NCBI GenBank assembly: GCA_965276835.1
Contig: OZ255631.1
Location: 372,001 to 436,000, forward strand
Reading direction: 5' to 3'
Source: BOG-932 sp965276835
GTDB taxonomy: Bacteria; Pseudomonadota; Alphaproteobacteria; BOG-932; Roseiterribacteraceae
DNA: 64,000 bases
Shown: positions 36,776 to 45,818 of the stretch, piece after piece
Layout: every line of letters starts with the position of its first letter
Numbering within the stretch: position 1 is the stretch's first letter
The notes under the pieces: model-generated
Databases searched by the model: none
Told to the model about the DNA's origin: nothing
The model's input: only the letters and a program-made list of their open reading frames with translations
Program-made: the position numbers and the translations under genes

Positions 36776-37402
36776 TTAGCGCGCCTTACCGACATTCGCA
36801 TCGTCGATCGCGATATGGTTCGGCTCGGCGGCGACCCGCGCCAACCAGCGCCGGATGGCTGGGAAGGGGGCAAGGTCGAACCCGCCTTGGTCCGCGACGT
36901 GCGTGTAGGCATAAAACGCGATATCGGCAATCGAATAGGCGGTGCCGACGAACCACTCGCGGTCGGCCAGGTGTCGCTCCATGATTTGCAATGCGGCGAC
37001 GCCGTCTTGGCGTTTTACCGGCATCGCGTTCTGCCGGAATTCATTCATCTCGATCTTGTGCGTGATCCAATACCGCACGGTCGCGACATTGGGTTCGTGG
37101 TTGTACTGCTCAAAGAACAACCACTGCATCAGTTGCCCGCGCTGGAACCGGTCGGCGGGCAGGAAATGTGTGTCCTCGGCCAGAAAGCAGAGGATCGCAT
37201 TCGACTCCGCCAGGAATCGTCCCGGCGCTACCTCGAGCAAAGGGACACGGCCATTTGGGTTCATCTCCAAGAATTCCGCCGTGCGCGTCTCCTGGCGGTC
37301 GATGTCGTATTCGATCCGCTCGAACGGAATGCCCAATTGCGTCAGTAGCAGGCGAACCTTGTAGGCGTTTCCCGATGAAAGATTGTCGTGCAGGCGGTAC
37401 AT
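36776..37402 (-). CDS. glutathione S-transferase family protein
   Basis: Protein of 208 residues. The N-terminal thioredoxin-like domain has LHDNLSSGNAYKVRLLL with a Ser as likely catalytic residue, MNPNGRVPLLE with the cis-proline, and LAESNAILCFLA for the glutathione gamma-glutamyl contact. The all-helical C-terminal domain has FVGTAYSIADIAFYAYTH. Substrate unknown. ATG 37402 is preceded by AAGGA; the longer frame to 37459 would run into the upstream phosphatase gene. Confidence 0.88.
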   Translation of the reverse strand: MYRLHDNLSSGNAYKVRLLLTQLGIPFERIEYDIDRQETRTAEFLEMNPNGRVPLLEVAPGRFLAESNAILCFLAEDTHFLPADRFQRGQLMQWLFFEQYNHEPNVATVRYWITHKIEMNEFRQNAMPVKRQDGVAALQIMERHLADREWFVGTAYSIADIAFYAYTHVADQGGFDLAPFPAIRRWLARVAAEPNHIAIDDANVGKAR

Positions 37403-37437
37403 CGTGATTCCTTGAGGCCGATCGTTCGACACCGATG

Positions 37438-37878
37438 TTAACGGATAAACTTTGCCCACACCTCGGTCGGGTGCCAGATTTTCTCCAACGCGCCACGCGC
37501 TTCAGTTTCATCCATGCCAAGCACATCGCGGCGATAGCGGTAGAAAAAGGCAGAAACGCGGTAGTTAGCGATGCAATGAACGTGGACGGGAACACCGCGT
37601 AATTTCGCGAGGGCGGTGCAGAACGCGGCGAAGTCGTCGTCGGTCGGGTTCTGAAAATCGACCGGAATATGGATGTAGGTCATGCCGAGCGCTGCAACAC
37701 TGGCGGCTTCGTCGGGCAGCGCGTTCTCATGGGTGTGCAAACCCAGATTGACGACGTGGCGAACCCCGATCGCGCCAATGGCGGTGAGTTGCGCCTCGGT
37801 CGGCTGGCCGGAGGTCGTGATCCGGTCGTCCAGCCGCAGCCAGTTATAGATGTCGTCTGGATCGCTCATGTCGCTCAT
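37438..37878 (-). CDS. protein tyrosine phosphatase-like protein with a shortened active-site loop
   Basis: Protein of 146 residues of the dual-specificity/beta-lactamase-hydrolase-like phosphatase type: RITTSGQPTEAQLTAI, HVVNLGLHTHENALPDE and IPVDFQNPT are family features. The loop reads VHVHCIANYRVSAF, with H101, C102 and R107. Ordinary PTPs have C-x5-R; here it is C-x4-R, and the loop glycine is absent. Similar HCxANxR loops occur in some bacterial members, so activity is possible. ATG 37878 overlaps the stop of the small upstream gene as ATGA, which supports this start. Confidence 0.8.
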   Translation of the reverse strand: MSDMSDPDDIYNWLRLDDRITTSGQPTEAQLTAIGAIGVRHVVNLGLHTHENALPDEAASVAALGMTYIHIPVDFQNPTDDDFAAFCTALAKLRGVPVHVHCIANYRVSAFFYRYRRDVLGMDETEARGALEKIWHPTEVWAKFIR

Positions 37879-38027
37879 GTCTCCGCGGCGATGCGTTTGA
37901 ATTCCGGGCGGCGATATTCGCCTGATTCCAGGATCGCGCGTAGGGCTTTGATCGCAGCCCAGATATCGACATAACGCAGAAAGGGCGGGACGTGGGGGAT
38001 AGATGGCGGAAAAGAATCGCTCTTCAC
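37875..38027 (-). CDS. 50-residue protein of unknown function, coupled to the phosphatase gene
   Basis: A short frame from GTG 38027 to TGA 37875 encodes a basic, partly helical protein (VPPFLRYVDIWAAIKALRAI, then EYRRPEFKRIAAET). Its stop overlaps the next ATG as ATGA, the usual sign of translational coupling. It is not recognised as a known family and has no strong ribosome-binding site, so support rests on the overlap and protein-like composition. Confidence 0.45.
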   Translation of the reverse strand: MKSDSFPPSIPHVPPFLRYVDIWAAIKALRAILESGEYRRPEFKRIAAET

Positions 38028-38239
38028 GCGGGAATGATACTACCTGTCGCTATGCTGCCACCGCCGCACATCACCGCGCATGGTTTGCTTGAAGCGTGCT
38101 TGGCGATCTGTCACAGTCCGCTGAAATCGCCCGAGATTCGCTGAAAACGAGAGAGCGTGGATGTTGGTGTCTCTATCGTGCGTCGCCAGAACTGACCGCG
38201 CGCGCTTTCGATATCCGCCGTCGGGCGGCGATTTCCCTG

Positions 38240-39634
38240 ATGTTTGAAAACGATTGGACTCGCCGACGGTTTCTTGGTGGTGCCGCGACTGTTGGTCTTA
38301 TGGGCGCGTCATGGCAAACTTGGGCTGCCGATCAGCTGCCTGCCCCTAAGGCAGTGCTGAAACCGGGAGGTGACGTCGCACCGACCCCGCCCGGCGCGCC
38401 AGCACAGTCGGACATGCCGGAGCCGACGCCTGCGCCAGATGCAGCCGCGCCGGATCAGCCCCTTCCGCCGCCCCCCGAACCGACAAGCGCAATCTTGCCG
38501 ATGGAGGGTGGGCCGAAGGAGCGTCCGCTGACCAAGGATTTCCCGCAGAAGGGCGCTATGGTCCTGCAGTCAAAGCGGCCGCCATTGCTGGAGACGCCGT
38601 TCGAGGTGTTCGACAAGGACGTGATCACGCCCAACAATCGCTTTTATGTCAGCTGGCATTCCGGCGCGATCCCGACCACCATCAACCCGAACATTTTCCG
38701 GTTGGCCGTCCACGGCAATGTCAGGCAGCCGGTGTCGCTTTCGCTCGCCGACATCAAAAGCCTGCCAAAGGTCGAGATCACGGCGGTCGATCAGGCGCCC
38801 GGCAATTCCCGTGGCATGTTCGTGCCGCGGGTTGCCGGCGTGCAGTGGGGCAACGGCGCGATGGGCAACGCCAAATGGACTGGCGTGCGCCTGAAGGACA
38901 TCCTGGATAGAGCCGGCATCCTGCCTGGCACGGTCCAGGTTCGCTTTAAGGGCGCTGAAAAACCCAGCGGTCCCGGCGTGCCCGATTATATGAAATCTCT
39001 CGATCTCGCGCATGTGACCAACGGTGAGGTCATCGTCGCATTCGCGATGAACGGTGCGCCGTTACCAGTGTTGAACGGCTTTCCGCTGCGCCTCATCGTG
39101 CCGGGCTGGTATAGCTGTTACTGGGTGCAGATGCTGAACGATATCGAGCTTCTGACCGTGCCCGACAGCAATTACTGGACTGCGTCGGTCGACCTGGTCC
39201 CGGCAGCATCGCGCGGTGGTGTTGGCCCCGGCGAAAGCGGTTACGCAATGAAGCCGATCACGCGCATGGTTCCGCGATCCTTCATCACAAACGTGAAAAT
39301 CGGCGAAAAGCTGGCGCCGGATACGCCCGCGATTGTGCGCGGCATCGCGATGGGCGGTGACACCGGCGTCGCGCGTGTCGAATTTTCCAGCGACGGCGGC
39401 CAGACCTGGACCGCCGCGAAGCTGGAAAAGGATGTCGGCAAGTACAGCTTCCGCCGCTGGCAGGCGCGGTTCAAGCCGAAGGCGGGATCGGCTACGCTGA
39501 TGTCACGCTGCACCAATACCAATGGTGTGATGCAACCGAAGATAGCGAATTGGAATCCGGCGGGCATCATGCGCGACGGGATCGAGCCGGTTCAGATCAC
39601 GGTGGGTCTTGAAGATGCCTCGGCCGACCAGTAA
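38240..39634 (+). CDS. SorA-like molybdopterin oxidoreductase lacking the molybdenum-ligand cysteine
   Basis: Exported protein of 464 residues. A Tat signal (TRRRFLGGAATVG) is followed by a Pro-rich linker to about residue 85. Then come an oxidoreductase Moco domain (TPNNRFYVSWHSG, FRLAVHGNVRQPVSLSL, WGNGAMGNAKWTGVRLKDIL) and a Mo-co dimerisation domain (GVARVEFSSDGGQTW). In SorA sulfite dehydrogenases the cysteine of Q-C-S-G-N-S-R binds Mo; here the sequence is QAPGNSRG with Ala186 in that place. ATG 38240 starts just before the twin arginines. A cytochrome c gene follows in SorB position. The 212 bases upstream hold no gene I can support. Confidence 0.85.
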   Translation: MFENDWTRRRFLGGAATVGLMGASWQTWAADQLPAPKAVLKPGGDVAPTPPGAPAQSDMPEPTPAPDAAAPDQPLPPPPEPTSAILPMEGGPKERPLTKDFPQKGAMVLQSKRPPLLETPFEVFDKDVITPNNRFYVSWHSGAIPTTINPNIFRLAVHGNVRQPVSLSLADIKSLPKVEITAVDQAPGNSRGMFVPRVAGVQWGNGAMGNAKWTGVRLKDILDRAGILPGTVQVRFKGAEKPSGPGVPDYMKSLDLAHVTNGEVIVAFAMNGAPLPVLNGFPLRLIVPGWYSCYWVQMLNDIELLTVPDSNYWTASVDLVPAASRGGVGPGESGYAMKPITRMVPRSFITNVKIGEKLAPDTPAIVRGIAMGGDTGVARVEFSSDGGQTWTAAKLEKDVGKYSFRRWQARFKPKAGSATLMSRCTNTNGVMQPKIANWNPAGIMRDGIEPVQITVGLEDASADQ

Positions 39635-39638
39635 ACCC

Positions 39639-40091
39639 ATGAACCGCTGTGCGATCATTATCGGGATCGCCGCTTTGCTTGCCACGGCAGCTAGGGCGGG
39701 CGGAATCACGGCAAGTGGGCCGGCGTTGCCCGATCTGCCCGGCAGCACCACGACCGCCGCCCCACCTGTGCCCAAGCCAGTCGCCGTCAAGAAAAAACAT
39801 GCGGTAAAGGCGCGTGGGGACGTGCCGTCTGGAACGGTGACGATCGACTTGCCCTTCAGTGACGATGTTTACCCCGATAAACCCGGGGCGGTAGTCGTCG
39901 ACCGCAACTGCCTGTCCTGCCATTCGCCGGAGGTGGTGGCTAACCAGCCGCAACTGACCCGTCCGCAATGGGCTGCGGAGGTCAAGAAGATGCGTGACGC
40001 CTTCAAGGCGCTCATCGCCGATGACGACGAGCAGATCATCCTCGATTATCTGGTCAGCCTGCGCGGCGAAGCCCGGACGCGGTATCGGTAG
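39639..40091 (+). CDS. SorB-like monohaem cytochrome c
   Basis: Protein of 150 residues with a signal peptide (IIIGIAALLATAARA), a Pro/Ala/Lys linker and one haem site CLSCHS at about residue 98, followed by a C-terminal helical part (WAAEVKKMRDAFKA, IILDYLVSL). Position directly after the SorA-like gene, 4 bases past its stop, makes it the likely electron acceptor of that enzyme in the periplasm. ATG 39639 gives the cleanest signal peptide; an earlier in-frame ATG at 39615 overlaps the SorA-like gene. The 172 bases after it, up to purH, contain nothing I can support. Confidence 0.8.
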   Translation: MNRCAIIIGIAALLATAARAGGITASGPALPDLPGSTTTAAPPVPKPVAVKKKHAVKARGDVPSGTVTIDLPFSDDVYPDKPGAVVVDRNCLSCHSPEVVANQPQLTRPQWAAEVKKMRDAFKALIADDDEQIILDYLVSLRGEARTRYR

Positions 40092-40263
40092 CTTTTGGGA
40101 CTCAGGTTTCGTGCGGCGGGTGCGTCGCGCAAGCCGTGACCTTCGCCCAGTTCGGCGTATCCGGCGCGTGCAGATTGCCGTCCGTCAGGATCTTCGCCGA
40201 GGCCCGCCGCACGCGAGCGCCAGTACTTTCGCCAAGGCCATTTCACGCGCCGACCGTTTGTGG

Positions 40264-41838
40264 TCAGTGGCGGAAATGCCGGATTCCCGTGAAGACCATG
40301 GCCAGGTTACGTTCGTCAGCGGCGGCTATCACTTCGTAATCACGCACCGAACCGCCCGGCTGGATGATGGCGGTGGCGCCGGCCTCGGCGGCGGCGATCA
40401 TGCCGTCGGCGAAGGGGAAGAACGCGTCGGAGGCGACGACCGACCCGCGCGTGAGCGGCTCCGGGAGCTTGGCGTTGGCAGCGGCCTCGCCGGCCTTCCA
40501 GGCGGCGATCCGGCTGGAATCGACCCGGCTCATCTGGCCTGCGCCGATGCCGACGGTTGCGCCGTCCTTGGCATAGACGATGGCGTTCGACTTCACATGT
40601 TTGGCGACGCGGAAGGCGAACAGCATGTCCTCAAGTTCGGCCGGGGTGGGCGCGCGCTTGGTGACAACCTTCATGCCTTCGATGGTGACGCGACCGGTGT
40701 CGCGCGACTGCAGCAGGAAGCCACCGGCGATCGCTTTGACGATCAATCCAGGTGCGGCGGGATCCGGCAGGGTGTCTGTCGCCAGGACACGCAGATTCTT
40801 CTTGGTCGCAAGAACATCCTGCGCCGCCTGCGAGATTGATGGGGCGACGATCACTTCCGCGAACAGCTTGGCGATCTCTTCGGCTGTTTCGGCATCCAAT
40901 TCCCGGTTGACGGCGATGATGCCGCCGAAAGCGCTGACCGGATCGCAGGCGAGTGCCCGGGCATAGGCGGCGCTGATCGAGTCACCCTGGGCGACGCCAC
41001 ACGGATTGGCATGTTTGATGATCGCAACGGCCGGCCGATCGAATTCCGCGACCTGCTCCAGCGCCGCGTCGGCGTCGGCCAGGTTGTTGTATGACAGTTC
41101 TTTGCCCTGGATCTGCCGGGCTGTCGCCACCCCGGGGCGGGAGGAGCCGTCGCGGTACAAAGCGGCTTCCTGGTGCGGGTTCTCGCCATAGCGCATGCGC
41201 TGTTGCAGAACGCCGGCCATCGCGAAACGGTCGGGCAGGCGTTCGCCCTGCTGGGCGGCAAACCACGCGGAAATGGCGGTGTCGTAGGCGGCCGTCCTGG
41301 CATAGGCCTTGCCGGCGAAGCGGCGGCGGGTCGCCAGCGTGGTGGCGCCCTGATGCAGCACCAGTTCGGCCATCACAGTCTCGTAGTCCGACGGATCGAC
41401 GACGACGGTCACGAAATCGTGGTTCTTGGCAGCGGAACGGATCATCGCCGGGCCGCCGATATCGATATTCTCGACACAATCTTCGAACGGCTTGCCGGCC
41501 GCAACGGTCGCTTCGAAGGGGTAGAGATTGACCACCACCAGATCGATCGGTGGGATGTCGTGCTTTTGCATCGCCTCCGCATGATCGTCGCGGCGGCCCA
41601 GTATGCCGCCATGAACGCGGGGGTGCAGAGTCTTCACCCGGCCGTCCATGATCTCCGGGAAACCGGTGTGGGCCGACACTTCGGTCACCTCGATACCAGC
41701 CTCTTGCAGCGCCTTGAAGGTACCGCCGGTGGACAGTAGCTGGATTTTCTTTTCACGCAGAGCCCTGGCGAACGGGATCAGCCCGGTCTTGTCTGAAACG
41801 GAGAGCAGGGCGCGGGTGGCAGGGACTATGTCGATCAT
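40264..41838 (-). CDS. purH: bifunctional AICAR transformylase/IMP cyclohydrolase
   Basis: Catalyses the last two steps of IMP synthesis, 524 residues (E. coli 529). The N-terminal MGS-like cyclohydrolase domain has RALLSVSDKTGL, LSTGGTFKAL and RVKTLHPRVHGGIL. The transformylase domain has RYGENPHQEAALY, IIKHANPCGVA, KSNAIVYAKDGATVGIGAGQ and the end ERNLAMVFTGIRHFRH. It is the last gene of an rsmB-rpe-heparinase-purH group, an order common in alphaproteobacteria. ATG 41838 starts at the conserved N-terminus and lies 13 bases after the heparinase stop. Confidence 0.97.
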   Translation of the reverse strand: MIDIVPATRALLSVSDKTGLIPFARALREKKIQLLSTGGTFKALQEAGIEVTEVSAHTGFPEIMDGRVKTLHPRVHGGILGRRDDHAEAMQKHDIPPIDLVVVNLYPFEATVAAGKPFEDCVENIDIGGPAMIRSAAKNHDFVTVVVDPSDYETVMAELVLHQGATTLATRRRFAGKAYARTAAYDTAISAWFAAQQGERLPDRFAMAGVLQQRMRYGENPHQEAALYRDGSSRPGVATARQIQGKELSYNNLADADAALEQVAEFDRPAVAIIKHANPCGVAQGDSISAAYARALACDPVSAFGGIIAVNRELDAETAEEIAKLFAEVIVAPSISQAAQDVLATKKNLRVLATDTLPDPAAPGLIVKAIAGGFLLQSRDTGRVTIEGMKVVTKRAPTPAELEDMLFAFRVAKHVKSNAIVYAKDGATVGIGAGQMSRVDSSRIAAWKAGEAAANAKLPEPLTRGSVVASDAFFPFADGMIAAAEAGATAIIQPGGSVRDYEVIAAADERNLAMVFTGIRHFRH

Positions 41839-41851
41839 CTTTTTGTTGTCT

Positions 41852-43474
41852 CTACGTGCTTGGAGGCGCAGGTCGTTTTTCGCGGCGGAAGGCCCACCGG
41901 ACGATTGTTTCACCGTCGCCGTCGGTTTGTCCGGAAATGACCAGAACATTGGTGCGCCGTGCGGCGGCGCCCGAACCGAAATAGACGCTGTCGTCCAGGG
42001 TGATGGAGTCGGTATCGGACCGGAATCGCCAGCCGGCGCCATCGCCGAGGCGAAGAAGCGCTGTCTGGCCGTTGCCTGTCAAGGACACGTGAACGTCGGG
42101 ATGAAAATGGAAGCGTATGGCGAAGCGCTGCGGCGTTTTACCGATCAACGCGTCCTCGCCGCGCAGGTCCTCGCCGCTGTCGCCCAGGAACAGGCGACGA
42201 CGATGCGTCAGGCCGAGATTGGCGTATCCGGTATGGCTGACCTCGACCAACGAACCCTCCGCGCCGTCCTCGCGGCTCGACTGAACTTGCGGTGGTTTGC
42301 GGCGGACGCCGCCGGTATCGAGCAGTTCCATCTGGTTGGTATCGGCGATCGTCACGGTCGAATGGGCAGCGGTCGCGGCCAACGCGCCACGCCAGGGACT
42401 GATCCCCGGATGGGCGCCGCAATTGACGATAAAACGTTCGCGGCCGACCGACATCTCGAAGCTGCCGATACCGGCATGGGCATGACGGTCCAGCCTGTGG
42501 GGCGCCGGCGCGCCGCTGTCGACGATGATGACGGTGCGGCCCAGCGACATCCGGTCAAACCCGGCCTGCGGCGCACGCTTCAACGGCCGCCCGCGGGCGT
42601 CGGCCTGCGTCTGGATCGTATCGAGCAGCAAAGCTTCGCCTTCCTGGCTGCCATTGAACAGCGCCAGCCCGCCGTCGCCGTGGCGGAAGAAACGGAGGGC
42701 AGGGGTCATCCGGTCGATCGTGTGCTGCAGCAACTCCGGCATCGGCAGTCGCGCCGACTTATAGATCGCCCGGATGTCGATCAGCACGCCCAGGATGGTA
42801 GCGTGCACCGACGGGCAGCGTTCGACGTGGCAGCCGTCGGCCAGGATTTGTTTGGGCAGTTCGCGCAGCAGCAGTTTCTCGGCCAACGCGATCCGCGCGT
42901 CGCCGCTTTCAAGGCATGCGCCGCTGGCAAGTAAACCCCGGATCGCCAGCAACAACGGGCCACCCGTCAGATCGCCCGGGAGGGCTCGGGCCAAGCCACG
43001 CGCCTGATGTGCTATCGAGGTAAACAGGCGGGTGCGGAAGCTGTCCTCGGCGCTGGCGCAAAAGAAATCGTGGAAGGCAATCCAGTTGGCGATCCGTGCG
43101 CCCATTATGTCAGCGCGCCACGACAGGTCGCCGCGTTTAATTCGGCGGTCGAGCCACTGGGTGGTGAGCTGCCGCGCATGCCGCCGGGCAGCATCGCCGC
43201 CGACCGCGCGCAGGTCGCGCAGCCAGTCGAAGCTGTGCATCGCAACCAACCAGGGTTCCTGTGCCTCGACGGCCCAGGGGGAACCTTTGACTTGGATGGT
43301 TTGCCCCTCAAGCATGATCGTGTTCGCCAGGATGGTCCGGCCGCGGGTCGCGTCGCCCGGCCAGGGATTGGGTGGAACCAGAAGCAGCGCCGACGGTGCC
43401 TGCTTCTGCAGGGAGCCGGGCAAGCGGAAAGCCCGAAGAGCGCGGCCGAATCCGGCTTCGGTATTACTTGTCAC
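41852..43474 (-). CDS. heparinase II/III family protein
   Basis: Protein of 540 residues. The N-terminal helical (alpha/alpha toroid) part contains WLDRRIKRGDLSWRADIMG, RIANWIAFHDFF and GCHVERCPSVHATILG. The C-terminal beta-sandwich domain of the heparinase II/III type has RHAHAGIGSFEMSVG and VNCGAHPG. No signal peptide is seen. It is conserved next to rpe and purH in many alphaproteobacteria, though its polysaccharide substrate is not known. The GTG start at 43474 overlaps the rpe stop as GTGA. Confidence 0.87.
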   Translation of the reverse strand: MTSNTEAGFGRALRAFRLPGSLQKQAPSALLLVPPNPWPGDATRGRTILANTIMLEGQTIQVKGSPWAVEAQEPWLVAMHSFDWLRDLRAVGGDAARRHARQLTTQWLDRRIKRGDLSWRADIMGARIANWIAFHDFFCASAEDSFRTRLFTSIAHQARGLARALPGDLTGGPLLLAIRGLLASGACLESGDARIALAEKLLLRELPKQILADGCHVERCPSVHATILGVLIDIRAIYKSARLPMPELLQHTIDRMTPALRFFRHGDGGLALFNGSQEGEALLLDTIQTQADARGRPLKRAPQAGFDRMSLGRTVIIVDSGAPAPHRLDRHAHAGIGSFEMSVGRERFIVNCGAHPGISPWRGALAATAAHSTVTIADTNQMELLDTGGVRRKPPQVQSSREDGAEGSLVEVSHTGYANLGLTHRRRLFLGDSGEDLRGEDALIGKTPQRFAIRFHFHPDVHVSLTGNGQTALLRLGDGAGWRFRSDTDSITLDDSVYFGSGAAARRTNVLVISGQTDGDGETIVRWAFRREKRPAPPST

Positions 43475-44127
43475 CCGCGCAAATCCGCGATGGCTTGTGC
43501 ATAGTGGTTCGGGCCGCCTGAGAACACCGCTGTGCCGGCGACCAGCACGTCCGCGCCTGCGGCGACGACCTTGGGCGCGGTGTCATGCGCAATGCCGCCA
43601 TCAACCTCCAGGTCGATCGGATGAGACTGTTTGTCGATCAATTCCCGCACCTTGGCGATCTTTGATTCCAGAGGAATGAATTTTTGCCCGCCGAAGCCCG
43701 GATTGACAGTCATGACCAAAACCAAATCGACCCAATCCATCACATATTCCAGCCCGGCAACTGGGGTGGACGGGTTCAAGGCAACTCCGGCTTTTTTGCC
43801 GAGCGAGCGGATCAGTTGCAGCGAGCGATGCAGGTGCGGGCCGGCTTCTTCGTGGATTGTGATGATGTCGGCTCCGGCCTCGGCAAACATCGGGATATAA
43901 AAATCGACGGGGGTGATCATCAGGTGCACATCGAACGGTTTCGCCGAATGCGGGCGCAGCGCCTTCACTACATTGGGACCGATGGTGATGTTGGGGACAA
44001 AATGGCCATCCATCACATCGAGGTGAATATAGTCGGCACCGGCCTCGTCGACGGCGCGCACAGCCTCACCTAAGGCGGCGAAATCGGCGGAAAGTATCGA
44101 GGGGGCGATTCGAACGTTCTGTTGCAC
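43471..44127 (-). CDS. rpe: ribulose-phosphate 3-epimerase
   Basis: TIM-barrel enzyme of the pentose phosphate pathway, 218 residues. Motifs: IAPSILSADFAALGE, HLDVMDGHFVPNITIGP with the metal-binding His and Asp, VHLMI, VMTVNPGFGGQKFI, and EVDGGI with the catalytic Asp. The family-standard N-terminus sets ATG 44127. It is second in the rsmB-rpe-heparinase-purH group, with its stop overlapping the heparinase start. Confidence 0.97.
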   Translation of the reverse strand: MQQNVRIAPSILSADFAALGEAVRAVDEAGADYIHLDVMDGHFVPNITIGPNVVKALRPHSAKPFDVHLMITPVDFYIPMFAEAGADIITIHEEAGPHLHRSLQLIRSLGKKAGVALNPSTPVAGLEYVMDWVDLVLVMTVNPGFGGQKFIPLESKIAKVRELIDKQSHPIDLEVDGGIAHDTAPKVVAAGADVLVAGTAVFSGGPNHYAQAIADLRG

Positions 44128-44186
44128 TGTCGAGTCCTATCAATGAACCAGGTGGCTCGCAACGAATTCAGGATTTTCAATGATCC

Positions 44187-45530
44187 TTATCTGTGTACGA
44201 GACGCGCCGCAAAGAACCCGTCCATCCCGCCTTTTTCACCCCAATGGCAGGGCAGCGTTCGCAGGTCGCCGTCGCGCGTGATCGCCTCATCCAGACCGCC
44301 GATCTCAGCGGCGTCGATCGGACGGCGGCCGAATTCGGCATGCTCGCCCAAGAACCGCTTGATTTGCTGTTCGCCCTCTTCAGGTTCCAGCGAGCAAGTA
44401 CAATAGATCAACGTACCGCCGGGGCCGAGAAGCGTCGCCGCGCGGTCCAGCAGGCCGGCCTGCAGCCGGGTCAGCTGCATAAGGTCCTGCGGGGTCTTGG
44501 ACAGCGGGATGTCCGGATGCCGGCGCGCCGTACCGGTGGCGGTGCACGGGGCATCGAGCAGAACGCCGTCGGCCAGCGCGTCGCCTGCCGGTTTCCATAT
44601 AAGGGCATCGGTGGCAATCAGCGATGCCGATAAGCCAAGCCTTTCGAGATTCTGCTGGACCAGCTTGAGGCGGGGCGCCGACCGATCAAGAGCGATCACC
44701 GTTGCGCCGGCTACTGCCAATTGCATGGTCTTGCCGCCGGGTGCAGCACATAGATCGATGATCGTTTTGCCTGCGACGTCGCCGAACAGCGTGGCAGGCA
44801 GGGCGGCGGCGGCATCCTGAATCCACCAGGCGCCCTCGGCGAAGCCCGGAAGCTCTTCGATCCGTCCGCCGACAGGGCGGCGCAGAGACCCGTTCGGCAG
44901 TTCAAAGGCGTCCAAGGCCTCCGCCCATTTCGCGGCGCCCTCGCCGGGCTTCGGCGTCAGGTCTAGAGGCGGTTCTTGCAAATGCTGAGCGGTGAGGGCA
45001 GCGGCACGGTCCTTGCCGTAAGCGTGAGTCCAACGCCGCCACAACCAGTCCGGCGTATTAAGCCGTCCCGCATCTTGATCGGCCAGGATTGTTTCGGCCT
45101 CACGCGACAGGCGTCGCAGGACCGCGTTCGCTAATCCCTTGCCGCGCGTCTGGCCGACGGACTGGGCCAGATCGACCGTCGTTGTGACCGCTGCGTGTGG
45201 CGGCGTTTCCAGAAACAGCAATTGCACCGCGCCTAGCCTCAGCAGGTTCATCAAGATCGCGGGACGCAGCGGCAATTTTACGTCGGTCAGCCGGCTGAGC
45301 GCGTCGTCGATCTGCCCCAGCCGCCTGACCGTCGTGGTTGCCAGAAGCCGCGCGAAGCCTCGGTCCCTGACTTCGAGGTTCGAGCCGTTCAATGCGCCAT
45401 CGACCGCCTCGTCCAGCGGCCGGTTGCGGTCGAGGACAGCCGACAGGATGTCCAGCGCCGCGCCCCGGCTGGCGAGGGCCGGCGGCAGTGCGTTGCGTTT
45501 ATTGATACGTGCGGTAGCGGGTTTTACCAT
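44187..45530 (-). CDS. rsmB: 16S rRNA (cytosine-C5) methyltransferase RsmB
   Basis: Methylates C967 of 16S rRNA. The 447 residues begin with a NusB-like RNA-binding domain (ALDILSAVLDRNRPLDEAVD, VRDRGFARLL). The SAM-binding catalytic domain follows: DLCAAPGGKTMQLA, VIALDRSAPRL, DAPCTATGTARRHPD with the helper cysteine, and YCTCSLEPEE with the catalytic cysteine. Its ATG overlaps the end of the small membrane-protein gene upstream. Confidence 0.95.
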   Translation of the reverse strand: MVKPATARINKRNALPPALASRGAALDILSAVLDRNRPLDEAVDGALNGSNLEVRDRGFARLLATTTVRRLGQIDDALSRLTDVKLPLRPAILMNLLRLGAVQLLFLETPPHAAVTTTVDLAQSVGQTRGKGLANAVLRRLSREAETILADQDAGRLNTPDWLWRRWTHAYGKDRAAALTAQHLQEPPLDLTPKPGEGAAKWAEALDAFELPNGSLRRPVGGRIEELPGFAEGAWWIQDAAAALPATLFGDVAGKTIIDLCAAPGGKTMQLAVAGATVIALDRSAPRLKLVQQNLERLGLSASLIATDALIWKPAGDALADGVLLDAPCTATGTARRHPDIPLSKTPQDLMQLTRLQAGLLDRAATLLGPGGTLIYCTCSLEPEEGEQQIKRFLGEHAEFGRRPIDAAEIGGLDEAITRDGDLRTLPCHWGEKGGMDGFFAARLVHR

Positions 45531-45781
45531 GAGCCGTTGAGGAGCCAGTGTATGATCGGAACTTTGTGCATGCCGACATTATAGACGATGCTTGGCAGCC
45601 AAGCGAAGGCGCGCACCACGCCGTGAAAAGTGGCGATCAGCAAGGTGATGAGCAGCGACTGAATCCTGGCCGCATCGTTGGGGATCGCATGACCGAACAG
45701 TGCGAAATACCACTCGGGGGCGGCCAGAATGACGCCGAAAATCGCGCCGATGGTCATATAAATCTGAACGAAACGTTGCAT
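45524..45781 (-). CDS. small membrane protein, two to three helices
   Basis: Protein of 85 residues with hydrophobic segments FVQIYMTIGAIFGVILAA, SLLITLLIATFHGVVRAFAW and a C-terminal aromatic stretch ending HWLLNGSW. No named family. AAGGAGG lies six bases before ATG 45781, the strongest Shine-Dalgarno in the window, so translation is well supported. It overlaps the rsmB start by 7 bases, implying co-translation. Confidence 0.75.
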   Translation of the reverse strand: MQRFVQIYMTIGAIFGVILAAPEWYFALFGHAIPNDAARIQSLLITLLIATFHGVVRAFAWLPSIVYNVGMHKVPIIHWLLNGSW

Positions 45782-45818
45782 GGGTTGCCTCCTTGGCGGG
45801 CCGGCTTCGGTCTGCCAT

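Noticed and set aside
40092..40263. Short minus-strand frame between the SorB-like gene and purH
   Set aside because: Arg-rich composition with no start context or family resemblance; probably noise.
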